From NCBI GenBank assembly GCA_023434855.1, contig JAEYSJ010000280.1, positions 1-11,167 of the forward strand: a DNA stretch of 11,167 bases. The letters are read 5' to 3'. The translations under genes were made by a program, and so were the position numbers. Under the pieces are notes generated by a model. It did no database searches. It saw nothing but the letters and a program-made list of their open reading frames with translations, and was not told the DNA's origin. The DNA is from Bacillota bacterium (GTDB lineage: Bacteria > Bacillota_C > Negativicutes > JAEYSJ01). Below are positions 1 to 4,909 of this stretch, in pieces. Positions within the stretch are counted from its first letter, which is position 1. Every line of letters begins with the position of its first letter.

Positions 1-78
1 GGATAAAAAAGGACAAGTTTGCAGTCCAATGGTAAAACGGAGTCACCACAACAACCATAACCGAAAGGGAAAATGCGA

Positions 79-110
79 GGACGGCAGACTGTGTGAAAAG
101 TCTGCCGTCC
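79..110 (+). terminator. Hairpin, probable rho-independent terminator
   Basis: GGACGGCAGACT (79-90) pairs perfectly with AGTCTGCCGTCC (99-110) around an 8-nt loop. CTTTGTCT follows, a weak U-tract for plus-strand termination. It would end whatever transcript enters from the left edge. Confidence 0.55.
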
Positions 111-301
111 CTTTGTCTCCCTATAAACCAGCCACTTTGACAGGAAACTACGTATTGTAATTAATTTCATATAAATGAGTAACCTTCCTGTCAGTTGAAT
201 CAGCATTTATTCCTTTTTCATATTTATAAACCAAATTCACTGCTGGATATTACTAAAAAAACTACTTAAGCGACAAAACAAGCGAAATACAGTAAAAAAC
301 A

Positions 302-338
302 AAGGCTTCAGCAACATCATCGATGTTGCTGAAGCCTT
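302..338 (-). terminator. Rho-independent terminator of the tRNA-Arg gene
   Basis: A perfect 17-bp stem (302-318 with 322-338) encloses a 3-nt loop. On the minus strand it is followed by TTTGTTTTTTAC, a good U-tract. It sits 11 bases past the CCA end of the tRNA fragment, where the native terminator of that tRNA gene would be. This supports reading the left side as original chromosome. Confidence 0.75.
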
Positions 339-349
339 ACTCTACTTAT

Positions 350-394
350 TGGTGCGCCTGGGAGGACTCGAACCACCGACCAACGGTTTAGGAA
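350..394 (-). other. attR: 3' half of tRNA-Arg(CCT), prophage attachment site
   Basis: Read on the minus strand, 394 to 350 gives a tRNA 3' half. The anticodon loop is TTCCTAA (388-394, anticodon CCT, Arg). It is followed by the 3' anticodon stem (383-387), a 5-nt variable loop, T-stem and loop with TTCGAGT (361-377), acceptor strand CAGGCGC (354-360), A73 and CCA (350-352). Upstream bases 395-399 do not pair with the anticodon stem, and no D-arm or 5' acceptor strand exists, so the tRNA is cut at the anticodon loop. Phages and islands that recombine in tRNA genes restore the full tRNA at one end and leave this kind of 3' remnant at the other. The element therefore lies to the right. The T-stem has one T-T mismatch (51-63), compatible with drift in a non-functional copy. 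Confidence 0.75.
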
Positions 395-400
395 TACAGC

Positions 401-453
401 GCTTAAAAGACTGCCGTCCCTTGTATTTACTGGGATGGCAGTCTTTTTTAAGC
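401..453. terminator. Strong hairpin just inside the prophage, bidirectional terminator
   Basis: AAAAGACTGCCGTCCC (405-420) pairs with GGGATGGCAGTCTTTT (432-447), one G-T pair, with an 11-nt loop. The stem extends outward through GCTT (401-404) and AAGC (450-453). A U-rich run lies within the 3' arm on the plus strand, and A/T on the other. It isolates phage transcription from the host at the junction. Its core resembles the hairpin at 79-110. Confidence 0.6.
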
Positions 454-478
454 AGTTTTTTATTATAGCTTGTTCTAT

Positions 479-513
479 TGTATTTATTGGTGTTAAAGTG
501 TATTTTTTCGTGT
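479..513. repeat. Two 15-bp direct repeats, candidate integrase arm sites
   Basis: TGTATTTATTGGTGT (479-493) and TGTATTTTTTCGTGT (499-513) match at 13 of 15 positions with a 20-bp period. They lie 85-120 bp inside the prophage from the tRNA core. Tyrosine integrases bind core sites through one domain and distal direct-repeat arm sites through another, so location and form fit. No binding consensus is known to me for this phage, so the role is inferred. Confidence 0.4.
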
Positions 514-640
514 TGTTGCGCCCAGGATGTGCCCACTTAAATTGTTCCAGCCTAATTCTTCACTGGCAGGAATATGCTGCCATGTTATTGTATTCTTCTA
601 TCTAATCCGATCTATCAAGATACGAAGGGAGTTTTTCTAT

Positions 641-1186
641 ATGCCGACCCTTAGCGAAATTGAAAAACTAATACCTCAACTTAACCCTAGACTATATACA
701 AAGTTGTTGAAAATGAAAGAAATACCAGAATTAGAAACATTCCTTCACTTAGATGAAACTATCTTAAAAATTACATCTGCTATTCTAAAAGGAAGCGGTA
801 AGAATGGTGTTTTTGTGGCAACAAATAGCCGCTGTTTCTTCCTATATAAAGGCGGATTATTTAGTCATGTATCATCTGAGCAATTTGCTTATGACAAAAT
901 CAGCAGTGTCGAATTTAATACGGGTATGATCTCGGCAGAATTAGTTATTTACTCCTCTGGAAATAAAATCGAGCTTAGTATTATAAAAGAAGAAGTGCGC
1001 GACCTATGCGAGTTTTTAAATTCTCAGTCTCGCAAAAAGCCCGAACCAGCAGCCCCCCAGGCGAGTGCCAATACGGGTAATAATGATATGATTGCTCAAT
1101 TAGAGAGATTGGCCCATTTAAAAGAGATAGCAGCTATAACTGAAGAAGAGTTTATTGTCGCCAAAAAGAAACTTTTAGGTATGTAA
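641..1186 (+). CDS. PH-domain and SHOCT-domain protein
   Basis: This 181-residue protein has two recognisable parts. Residues about 36-128 resemble the bacterial pleckstrin-homology-like fold of the YokE type, with a series of short beta strands (KNGVFVATNSRCFFLY and similar) and a closing helix. Residues about 149-178 form a C-terminal SHOCT helix pair (IAQLERLAHLKEIAAITEEE), joined by a Pro/Ala/Ser-rich linker. No transmembrane segment is seen, so it is probably cytoplasmic. PH-SHOCT proteins are common in phages and Bacillota and are thought to mediate binding or oligomerisation; no enzyme activity is implied. I start it at ATG 641 because GAAGGGAG lies at 624-631. An open frame continues upstream to 527 without a ribosome site. 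It is monocistronic and convergent with the next gene across a shared terminator. Confidence 0.8.
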   Translation: MPTLSEIEKLIPQLNPRLYTKLLKMKEIPELETFLHLDETILKITSAILKGSGKNGVFVATNSRCFFLYKGGLFSHVSSEQFAYDKISSVEFNTGMISAELVIYSSGNKIELSIIKEEVRDLCEFLNSQSRKKPEPAAPQASANTGNNDMIAQLERLAHLKEIAAITEEEFIVAKKKLLGM

Positions 1187-1206
1187 TTGCTAAATCCCCA
1201 ATAAAG

Positions 1207-1242
1207 AAGCACCGCCCTACCAATTAAGGTAAGACGGTGCTT
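1207..1242. terminator. Shared convergent terminator
   Basis: AAGCACCGCCCTACC (1207-1221) faces GGTAAGACGGTGCTT (1228-1242). On the minus strand the two non-Watson-Crick positions become G-U pairs, so the stem is continuous there; on the plus strand they are C-A mismatches. TTTT follows on the plus side. It separates two convergent genes. Confidence 0.65.
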
Positions 1243-1473
1243 TTAACTTTCTATAAACCATTGACCAGAATCGTGGAACAAATAGACTTCTTTGCCATGT
1301 ATCCTGCAAGTATAGCGCCTCCCCTGTCCGCCCATTTTAAGGGATGCTGCCACTCTTACGTCCAGCACCTTGTCGACAGAGTATTTACGCCCGTCATTCC
1401 ACACAATCGAGAGCGGTTTTATTTCCCCTTGTGGGTTGTGTTCCGCAATTACAGTTATAAATGTTTTAGCCAT
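1243..1473 (-). CDS. SOS-regulated small conserved protein of unknown function
   Basis: The product is a 76-residue soluble protein. It begins with a beta-rich segment (MAKTFITVIAEHNPQGEIKP), continues through RKYSVDKVLDVRVAASLK and GGQGRRYTCRIHGKEVYLF, and ends WFIES. I recognise the AASLK-GGQG-RYTCRI-WF pattern as a widespread small Bacillota family of unknown function. My recollection that it often sits near DNA-repair genes is weak. Start ATG at 1473 has AAGGGG (1481-1486) seven bases upstream. The promoter carries a perfect LexA box in its spacer and a second near-consensus box before the ribosome site, so it should be induced by DNA damage. It is a single-gene unit. A role in DNA damage or prophage induction is inferred from regulation only. 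Confidence 0.8.
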   Translation of the reverse strand: MAKTFITVIAEHNPQGEIKPLSIVWNDGRKYSVDKVLDVRVAASLKMGGQGRRYTCRIHGKEVYLFHDSGQWFIES

Positions 1474-1491
1474 ATTACTACCCCTTCACAA

Positions 1492-1540
1492 GAACATGTG
1501 TTTGTATAGCTATTTTAGAACAAACGTTCTGTATTGTAAA
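1492..1540 (-). promoter_or_regulatory. LexA-controlled promoter with two SOS boxes
   Basis: On the minus strand, TTTACA (-35, 1535-1540) and TAAAAT (-10, 1512-1517) are 17 bp apart. The spacer contains GAACGTTTGTTC (1518-1529), a perfect GAAC-N4-GTTC Gram-positive LexA (DinR) box. A second box reading GAACATGTGTTT on the plus strand (1492-1503) has one deviation and lies just downstream of the -10. Both positions would let LexA block initiation. The gene starts at 1473. Confidence 0.8.
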
Positions 1541-1581
1541 GTGGTAATGAAATACAACGCCCTTTTTATGGCCTTTGATTA

Positions 1582-2061
1582 TTATTCTATTTTGACAAAG
1601 TTTTCAAATATGTTTGTATTGTTTCTTGATTCCTTTAGCCATGCATTTACTCCTATGATCATTTTTCCACAAAAATCACTAACGTTTAATTCAATTTCAT
1701 TGCCAGCTTGTTTCACCCGGAATTTAGTTCCGAAACTACAAGTTTCGGGGCTACAGAATTTATATTTATCAATAATTTTTCTTGCATTATGCATTGTTAA
1801 ATCTTTACTAAATTCGTGTAGCATTGCGCATCTTATAGCATAGCAATCTCCCCCTGATATTAAGGCAAAATCTGTACTTTCTTGTACCGTATAATATTTC
1901 TTCACATATTTATCAAACCAACTCGCATATCTCTTCCCTGATTTCATTCCAGGAGTATCGATCTTTCCGCAAATATCTGGCAGTATTAATGCCACAGTCA
2001 ATGCTGCATACCAATTTTTACTTTCTAATGACTCTTTAATCGATAAAAGTAATTCATTCAT
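1582..2061 (-). CDS. Hypothetical protein with HEPN-like R-x4-H motif
   Basis: This 159-residue soluble protein starts at ATG 2061 with AGGAGGG (2068-2074) six bases upstream. The N-terminal half is helical, with a conserved-looking stretch NWYAALTVALILPDICGKID (about 16-35) and a YASWFDKYV segment. Residues 69-84 read SGGDCYAIRCAMLHEF, in which R77 and H82 form an R-x4-H motif like the active site of HEPN ribonucleases. The C-terminal half looks beta-rich. I recognise the overall type as a conserved hypothetical found scattered in bacteria, often in islands and phages, but know no function. HEPN assignment is inference from a short motif plus helical context. A perfect 8-bp hairpin (1730-1748) lies inside the coding region. 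No clear antitoxin or partner gene is adjacent. Confidence 0.8.
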   Translation of the reverse strand: MNELLLSIKESLESKNWYAALTVALILPDICGKIDTPGMKSGKRYASWFDKYVKKYYTVQESTDFALISGGDCYAIRCAMLHEFSKDLTMHNARKIIDKYKFCSPETCSFGTKFRVKQAGNEIELNVSDFCGKMIIGVNAWLKESRNNTNIFENFVKIE

Positions 2062-2140
2062 TAAACGCCCTCCTAAAATCTAGACTATTAAAGAAAGTAT
2101 TGTCCTCAAATAGATAAATTCCTTTTATAGGCTATCAAAT

Positions 2141-2165
2141 AAAAAGCCTGCCGCAATTGGCAGGC
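2141..2165 (-). terminator. Terminator of the Ku gene
   Basis: On the minus strand, GCCTGCC (2159-2165) pairs with GGCAGGC (2146-2152) around a 6-nt loop and is followed by TTTTT (2141-2145). It starts 12 bases past the Ku stop codon. Confidence 0.8.
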
Positions 2166-2176
2166 GCAGTATCCGG

Positions 2177-2983
2177 TTATGCCGGGTTTTTCTTTTTTGC
2201 TTTGGTTTTTGGTTTATCCTTTTTGATAGCCGCCAGACTGGCTTCAATTGCTGCCATAATATCTATAACAGGTGCGGCCTGTGCTGCTGGTTTTGTAATT
2301 ATCGCCTCTTGTTCGGCCTTACTGTCTATTAAGGCCATGACTGCAGCGTGATATTCGTTCTTATACTTTTCCGGTTGAAACTCGGTTAGCTGCGATTCTA
2401 TCAGCAATTTTGCCATTGCCAATTCTTTTTCAGACGGCTGCACATCTGGCAATTGCTCGGCTAACTCGCTTACCGGGATAATTTCGTCAGGGAATAGCAT
2501 TGTCGACAAGGTTAATGCCTCTCCTACAGGACGGATAGCAGCAAGATATTCTTTACTCCGAAGTACAAATCTGGCAACACCTACGGACTCAGTTTGTTTA
2601 AGGGCTTCTAATAGTAAGGCATACGCCTTGCCAGCGCCCGGCTCGGGAGCGAGGTAATAACTGCTATCGTAATGCCGTGGGTCGATCTGTGACAGCTTCA
2701 CAAAATCCTGTATATCTATAACCCTGCTGGCCTTTGGTGTTATGGCTTCCAATTCTGCTTCATTAATTACAACGTACCTATCCGGCGCTACCTCATAACC
2801 TTTTGTAATTTCGGCTGCTGGCACCTCTTTGTCGTCATTGCCGACTTTCTTGTAACTGATACGGCTAAAATCAGATTTGCGAAGTTGCTTAAAGCTTACT
2901 GTTTTCTTCCTGGTTGCATTATATAAGGATACAGGGATATTTACCATTCCGAAACTAATCATGCCGCGCCACACTGTTTTCAT
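2177..2983 (-). CDS. ku: Prokaryotic Ku, DNA end-binding protein of NHEJ
   Basis: This is a complete bacterial Ku of 268 residues, near the usual length. Ku forms a homodimeric ring on double-strand DNA ends and recruits LigD for non-homologous end joining. The hallmark N-terminus WRGMISFGMVNIPVSLYNAT (5-24) is followed by the beta-barrel core with GYEVAPDRYVVINEAELEAI (62-81), YYLAPEPGAGKAYALLLEAL (109-128) and the conserved end FQPEKYKNEY (202-211). The Cys pair that many Ku proteins carry after RISYKKV is absent. Residues about 232-268 form a linker and a lysine-rich tail (KKDKPKTKAKKK), typical of bacterial Ku and implicated in DNA sliding and LigD contact. AGAAAGG precedes ATG 2983. It has its own promoter and terminator. 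No ligD lies in the window. A Ku inside a prophage is unusual. Confidence 0.95.
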   Translation of the reverse strand: MKTVWRGMISFGMVNIPVSLYNATRKKTVSFKQLRKSDFSRISYKKVGNDDKEVPAAEITKGYEVAPDRYVVINEAELEAITPKASRVIDIQDFVKLSQIDPRHYDSSYYLAPEPGAGKAYALLLEALKQTESVGVARFVLRSKEYLAAIRPVGEALTLSTMLFPDEIIPVSELAEQLPDVQPSEKELAMAKLLIESQLTEFQPEKYKNEYHAAVMALIDSKAEQEAIITKPAAQAAPVIDIMAAIEASLAAIKKDKPKTKAKKKNPA

Positions 2984-3024
2984 GTTCGTTTGCCTTTCTA
3001 GTGGGGCCGAAAGTTATTATTTCT

Positions 3025-3053
3025 ATTATATTAAATTCCGATTGTTGAGTCGA
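3025..3053 (-). promoter_or_regulatory. Promoter of the Ku gene
   Basis: On the minus strand, TCGACT (-35, 3048-3053) and a consensus TATAAT (-10, 3025-3030) are separated by exactly 17 bp. The start codon is at 2983, giving a leader of about 35 nt. No LexA box is visible, so Ku is not obviously SOS-controlled. Confidence 0.65.
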
Positions 3054-3067
3054 TGGAAGGTCTAGGA

Positions 3068-3099
3068 AATAAACCGCATCCTGCATGATGCGGTTTATT
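3068..3099 (-). terminator. Terminator after the membrane coiled-coil gene
   Basis: AATAAACCGCATC (3068-3080) pairs perfectly with GATGCGGTTTATT (3087-3099), loop 6 nt. It begins 10 bases past the stop of the upstream minus-strand gene; the U-tract (TTTATTT, partly in the stem) is modest. It separates that gene from the Ku promoter. Confidence 0.65.
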
Positions 3100-3108
3100 A
3101 TATAGTCT

Positions 3109-3846
3109 TCAAGCTTTATAATACCCAACAGACAGTTCGCTTTGCATTTTGACAATAATCTTACCCTTATTAATGTCGATTTTCTTCTCAAGCACACTAT
3201 TTTCTGCACTAATACGTATATACTCTTCGGCACTAATTTGTCCACCAATAGGCTTGTATTCTCTTTTGCAATTTATAAAAAAAGACCTCAAATCAGATAC
3301 AAGCTGTTCAAAAAGTTTGTTCAAATCGTCTGATAAATAAAGTTGAGAACCCAAATACGTGTTATTTAAAATATTCACGTCTCTTTCTGCATTCCATTCT
3401 TCTATAAATGCTTCGTGCTCTTGAATTTCTTTAGTGCCTGCTTTACGATCTTTTTTCCATTTAATAATGAGTTCTTCAGTTTTCCCTGATGGTGTTCCCT
3501 TTTCTATTAAATACTCGCGCATATCACTTTCGTCAAAAAAATCATAAGTACTGAGTTGCTTTAATGGTGAAGCTAAACACATAACGCGCCCATGTGCTCG
3601 GATAAGAACATTATACAATTCAATATAATGTTCATGCTTCTTTACAGAATACAAATTAAAATCCGAAAGCAATCTTTGATAATTAAACTTAGCTTCCTCA
3701 GTTAACTTATTTAATTCATGCTTATGAGTTTCTAATTTCTCATTAAATTTATTATCAACAGCCTTTGATACCCACTGTGGTATTATCAATTTTAGAACAG
3801 CACCTAACACTCCCGCCACTAATAGGCCCAAAGATACCCAATCCAA
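3109..3846 (-). CDS. Membrane-anchored coiled-coil protein, function unknown
   Basis: The product has 245 residues with one N-terminal transmembrane segment (about 5-23). This is followed by a long charged helical region with coiled-coil character (about 30-80, KFNEKLETHKHELNKLTEEA) and further helices. The NYQRLLSDFNLYSVKKHEHY and IELYNVLIRAHGRV stretch (about 55-88) resembles a conserved family found in many bacteria and prophages, for which I know no established function. The bulk is probably cytoplasmic. The start is TTG at 3846, preceded by GAGAGGG. It lies 26 bases downstream of the HTH gene and is probably co-transcribed with it. In a prophage, such proteins are candidates for superinfection exclusion or signalling, but this is inference. 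Confidence 0.8.
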   Translation of the reverse strand: MDWVSLGLLVAGVLGAVLKLIIPQWVSKAVDNKFNEKLETHKHELNKLTEEAKFNYQRLLSDFNLYSVKKHEHYIELYNVLIRAHGRVMCLASPLKQLSTYDFFDESDMREYLIEKGTPSGKTEELIIKWKKDRKAGTKEIQEHEAFIEEWNAERDVNILNNTYLGSQLYLSDDLNKLFEQLVSDLRSFFINCKREYKPIGGQISAEEYIRISAENSVLEKKIDINKGKIIVKMQSELSVGYYKA

Positions 3847-3872
3847 GAAAATCCCTCTCTCTTTATCCCCGG

Positions 3873-4079
3873 CTATTGCTGGGGTTCTTTCTTTTTCCAG
3901 ACTAATTCATCCCCGATAACTTCCGCAATATCCGCAGCTTCCGATAGTCTCAACGAGTCACGGCGTATTTTATTGCTCAGGCTCTGTACGGATACCGTTT
4001 TTTTATATTTCTTACTGAGCAGTTCGGCAACCTCAGTCATTGTTTTGCCGGATTCAATGATTTTAGCTTTCACGTTCAC
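3873..4079 (-). CDS. Small HTH (Cro/C1-like) transcription regulator
   Basis: This 68-residue protein is almost entirely one helix-turn-helix domain. The first helices read MTEVAELLSKKY (14-25), the recognition helix is likely VSVQSLSNKIRRD (29-41), and LRLSEAADIAEVIGDELVWK (43-62) closes the fold. It resembles the compact phage and Bacillota regulators with the SLSNKIRRDSLR...ELVW signature. GTG at 4079 is the start, with AGGTGG (4084-4089) four bases upstream. The gene is divergent from the small-ORF operon, and repeats of TTTAAAC(A/G) lie in both promoters, so it probably represses itself and that operon. A C/G-rich hairpin (3867-3884) overlaps its stop codon before the downstream membrane protein gene. 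Target assignment is inferred. Confidence 0.85.
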   Translation of the reverse strand: MNVKAKIIESGKTMTEVAELLSKKYKKTVSVQSLSNKIRRDSLRLSEAADIAEVIGDELVWKKKEPQQ

Positions 4080-4096
4080 GCTACCACCTCAATATC

Positions 4097-4124
4097 ATTA
4101 TACAATAACTTTAAACATATTCAA
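4097..4124 (-). promoter_or_regulatory. Promoter of the HTH gene
   Basis: On the minus strand, TTGAAT (-35, 4119-4124) and TATAAT (-10, 4097-4102) are 16 bp apart. The spacer contains the half-site ATGTTTAAA (4110-4118). The predicted leader is very short, about 11 nt, and just holds the AGGTGG ribosome site. Confidence 0.65.
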
Positions 4125-4205
4125 CTATTTTTAAATAAAAATGTTTAAAATGCTATTGACTTATTTAAACGTTTTCGTTTATAATTAAACCAATATAAAT
4201 AAACG
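4110..4205. promoter_or_regulatory. Candidate operators of the HTH regulator
   Basis: One motif recurs: TTTAAACAT (4110-4118), ATGTTTAAA (4141-4149, inverted to the first), TTTAAACG (4164-4171), CGTTTATA (4176-4183), and half-sites at 4185-4190 and 4200-4205. TAAACG-tttt-CGTTTA (4166-4181) is a perfect 16-bp dyad covering the -10 edge of the plus-strand promoter. The copy at 4110-4118 lies in the spacer of the minus-strand promoter. This is the arrangement expected for a repressor controlling two divergent promoters. Confidence 0.6.
4156..4185 (+). promoter_or_regulatory. Strong promoter of the small-ORF operon
   Basis: TTGACT (-35, 4156-4161) and TATAAT (-10, 4180-4185) are 18 bp apart, near consensus for sigma-A. 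Transcription would begin near 4192, about 26 nt before the GTG at 4218. The operator dyad 4166-4181 overlaps the spacer and -10. Confidence 0.75.
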
Positions 4206-4217
4206 GAGGCGGTAACA

Positions 4218-4472
4218 GTGGGAAGAATGAGCGTAGCCCTCACCGATTTGCAAATAAAAGAGTTAGTAGCAAAGGCTTGCATCGAAACCGAAAGAGAGAT
4301 TTATTCAATCAGTTTTGATCTTGAAGAAATCAGAATTAACGAATCATGGTCAACACCAATAACTAACAAAAGCAAATTCCACGAAAGTTTAATTTCGGCA
4401 ATTGAACATTATTGCACACAGGAAAATATCGAATGGGAATACAGCGCAGAATATTCCGCATGGTGCGATTAG
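4218..4472 (+). CDS. Small acidic hypothetical protein, first gene of the operon
   Basis: This 84-residue soluble protein is acidic and rich in Glu, Ile and Ser. Residues 8-33 are predicted helical (LTDLQIKELVAKACIETERE), then a short strand-rich middle, a second helix (FHESLISAIEHYCTQ) and an aromatic tail WEYSAEYSAWCD. I do not recognise the family. GTG at 4218 is chosen because GGAGG (4205-4209) lies eight bases upstream; an in-frame ATG at 4227 is too far from it. It is the first gene after the regulated promoter and is followed by two GC-rich hairpins before the next gene. Position suggests an early or lysogenic phage protein, possibly acting on a host target. Confidence 0.75.
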   Translation: MGRMSVALTDLQIKELVAKACIETEREIYSISFDLEEIRINESWSTPITNKSKFHESLISAIEHYCTQENIEWEYSAEYSAWCD

Positions 4473-4481
4473 TGCAGAGCG

Positions 4482-4530
4482 GGCCAGGTTAACCGCCTGG
4501 CCTACCCAAAATAAAACGCCCCACTGGGGC
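4482..4530 (+). other. Two GC-rich hairpins between operon genes
   Basis: GGCCAGG (4482-4488) pairs with CCTGGCC (4496-4502), and GCCCC (4518-4522) pairs with GGGGC (4526-4530). Neither has a U-tract, so they are not normal terminators. They may stabilise or process the polycistronic mRNA. Similar hairpins precede the next two genes. Confidence 0.5.
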
Positions 4531-4549
4531 CGATAAGGAGCGGATAAGG

Positions 4550-4843
4550 ATGGCAAGGAAAAGATTAACGACAAAAGAATTGGTGCAGTCATTCTTAGAT
4601 GAACTTAAAAATATGCCCCTTGACTTCCCTGTTGGCAAATGGGGAGAAAAGGCAATAAAACATGCAAGCGAACTATATTACGTATTTGGCCGTAAGGGAA
4701 GTTACAAAGGATATTCCTTTGCAATATACAAGGCCATGAAAGATCACAGAGCAAGCACAGTGCATGGCGATTATGCTGCCGAATGGGTATCTGGTGCCAT
4801 AGAGGCGAATTGCTGGGATTTCGATGTAAATTGCAGACGATAA
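4550..4843 (+). CDS. Small basic hypothetical protein, second gene of the operon
   Basis: The protein has 97 residues and is soluble. It opens with a basic start (MARKRLTTKELVQSFLDELK), followed by an aromatic-rich centre, YYVFGRKGSYKGYSFAIYKA (43-62), and ends with EWVSGAIEANCWDFDVNCRR. No catalytic motif or membrane segment is visible, and I do not recognise the family. AAGGAG (4535-4540) lies nine bases before ATG 4550, supporting the start. It sits in a five-gene operon of small proteins under one HTH-regulated promoter. The basic N-terminus could contact nucleic acid, but this is speculation. Confidence 0.78.
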   Translation: MARKRLTTKELVQSFLDELKNMPLDFPVGKWGEKAIKHASELYYVFGRKGSYKGYSFAIYKAMKDHRASTVHGDYAAEWVSGAIEANCWDFDVNCRR

Positions 4844-4851
4844 CAGGGCGA

Positions 4852-4867
4852 GCCGGGTACTCCCGGC
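4852..4867 (+). other. GC-rich intergenic hairpin
   Basis: GCCGGG (4852-4857) pairs with CCCGGC (4862-4867) over a TACT loop. No U-tract follows, so read-through into the next gene is expected. Confidence 0.5.
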
Positions 4868-4909
4868 ATAATGCTGGCAGGAAGACGGTCACATGAAAGG
4901 ATGAATAAG

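Larger units (their letters stand above)
1..349. other. Host flank outside the prophage, no gene recognised
   Basis: I see no convincing gene here. The stretch contains two hairpins (annotated separately) and an AT-rich spacer at about 120-300 that includes a 9-bp inverted repeat, TGACAGGAA at 138-146 and TTCCTGTCA at 185-193. The first 78 bases have the look of a structured RNA tail running into the hairpin at 79-110, but I could not assign them to a riboswitch or other RNA family. An open frame runs in from base 2, but it crosses the hairpin and has no family resemblance. The stretch is called host flank because it lies on the 3' side of a truncated tRNA attachment site. Confidence 0.45.

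Noticed and set aside
2..163. Open frame entering from the left edge
   Set aside because: It crosses the terminator hairpin, has an implausible His/Asn/Lys-rich composition and no recognisable domain.
350..440. Intact tRNA gene
   Set aside because: No 5' acceptor strand or D-arm exists and the 5' anticodon stem does not pair, so only the 3' half is present.
342..536. Minus-strand 64-codon open frame across the tRNA fragment
   Set aside because: It runs through the att hairpin and the tRNA 3' half, has no ribosome site and no protein-like pattern.
1730..1748. Perfect 8-bp hairpin CCGAAACT-aca-AGTTTCGG
   Set aside because: It lies inside the HEPN-like coding region with no U-tract, so I do not call it a terminator.
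1370..1843. Plus-strand 157-codon open frame
   Set aside because: It overlaps two minus-strand genes that have good ribosome sites and lacks one itself; its composition looks like an antisense shadow.
2157..2351. Plus-strand Ala-rich hydrophobic frame
   Set aside because: It is antisense to the Ala/Lys-rich Ku tail, which explains its composition.
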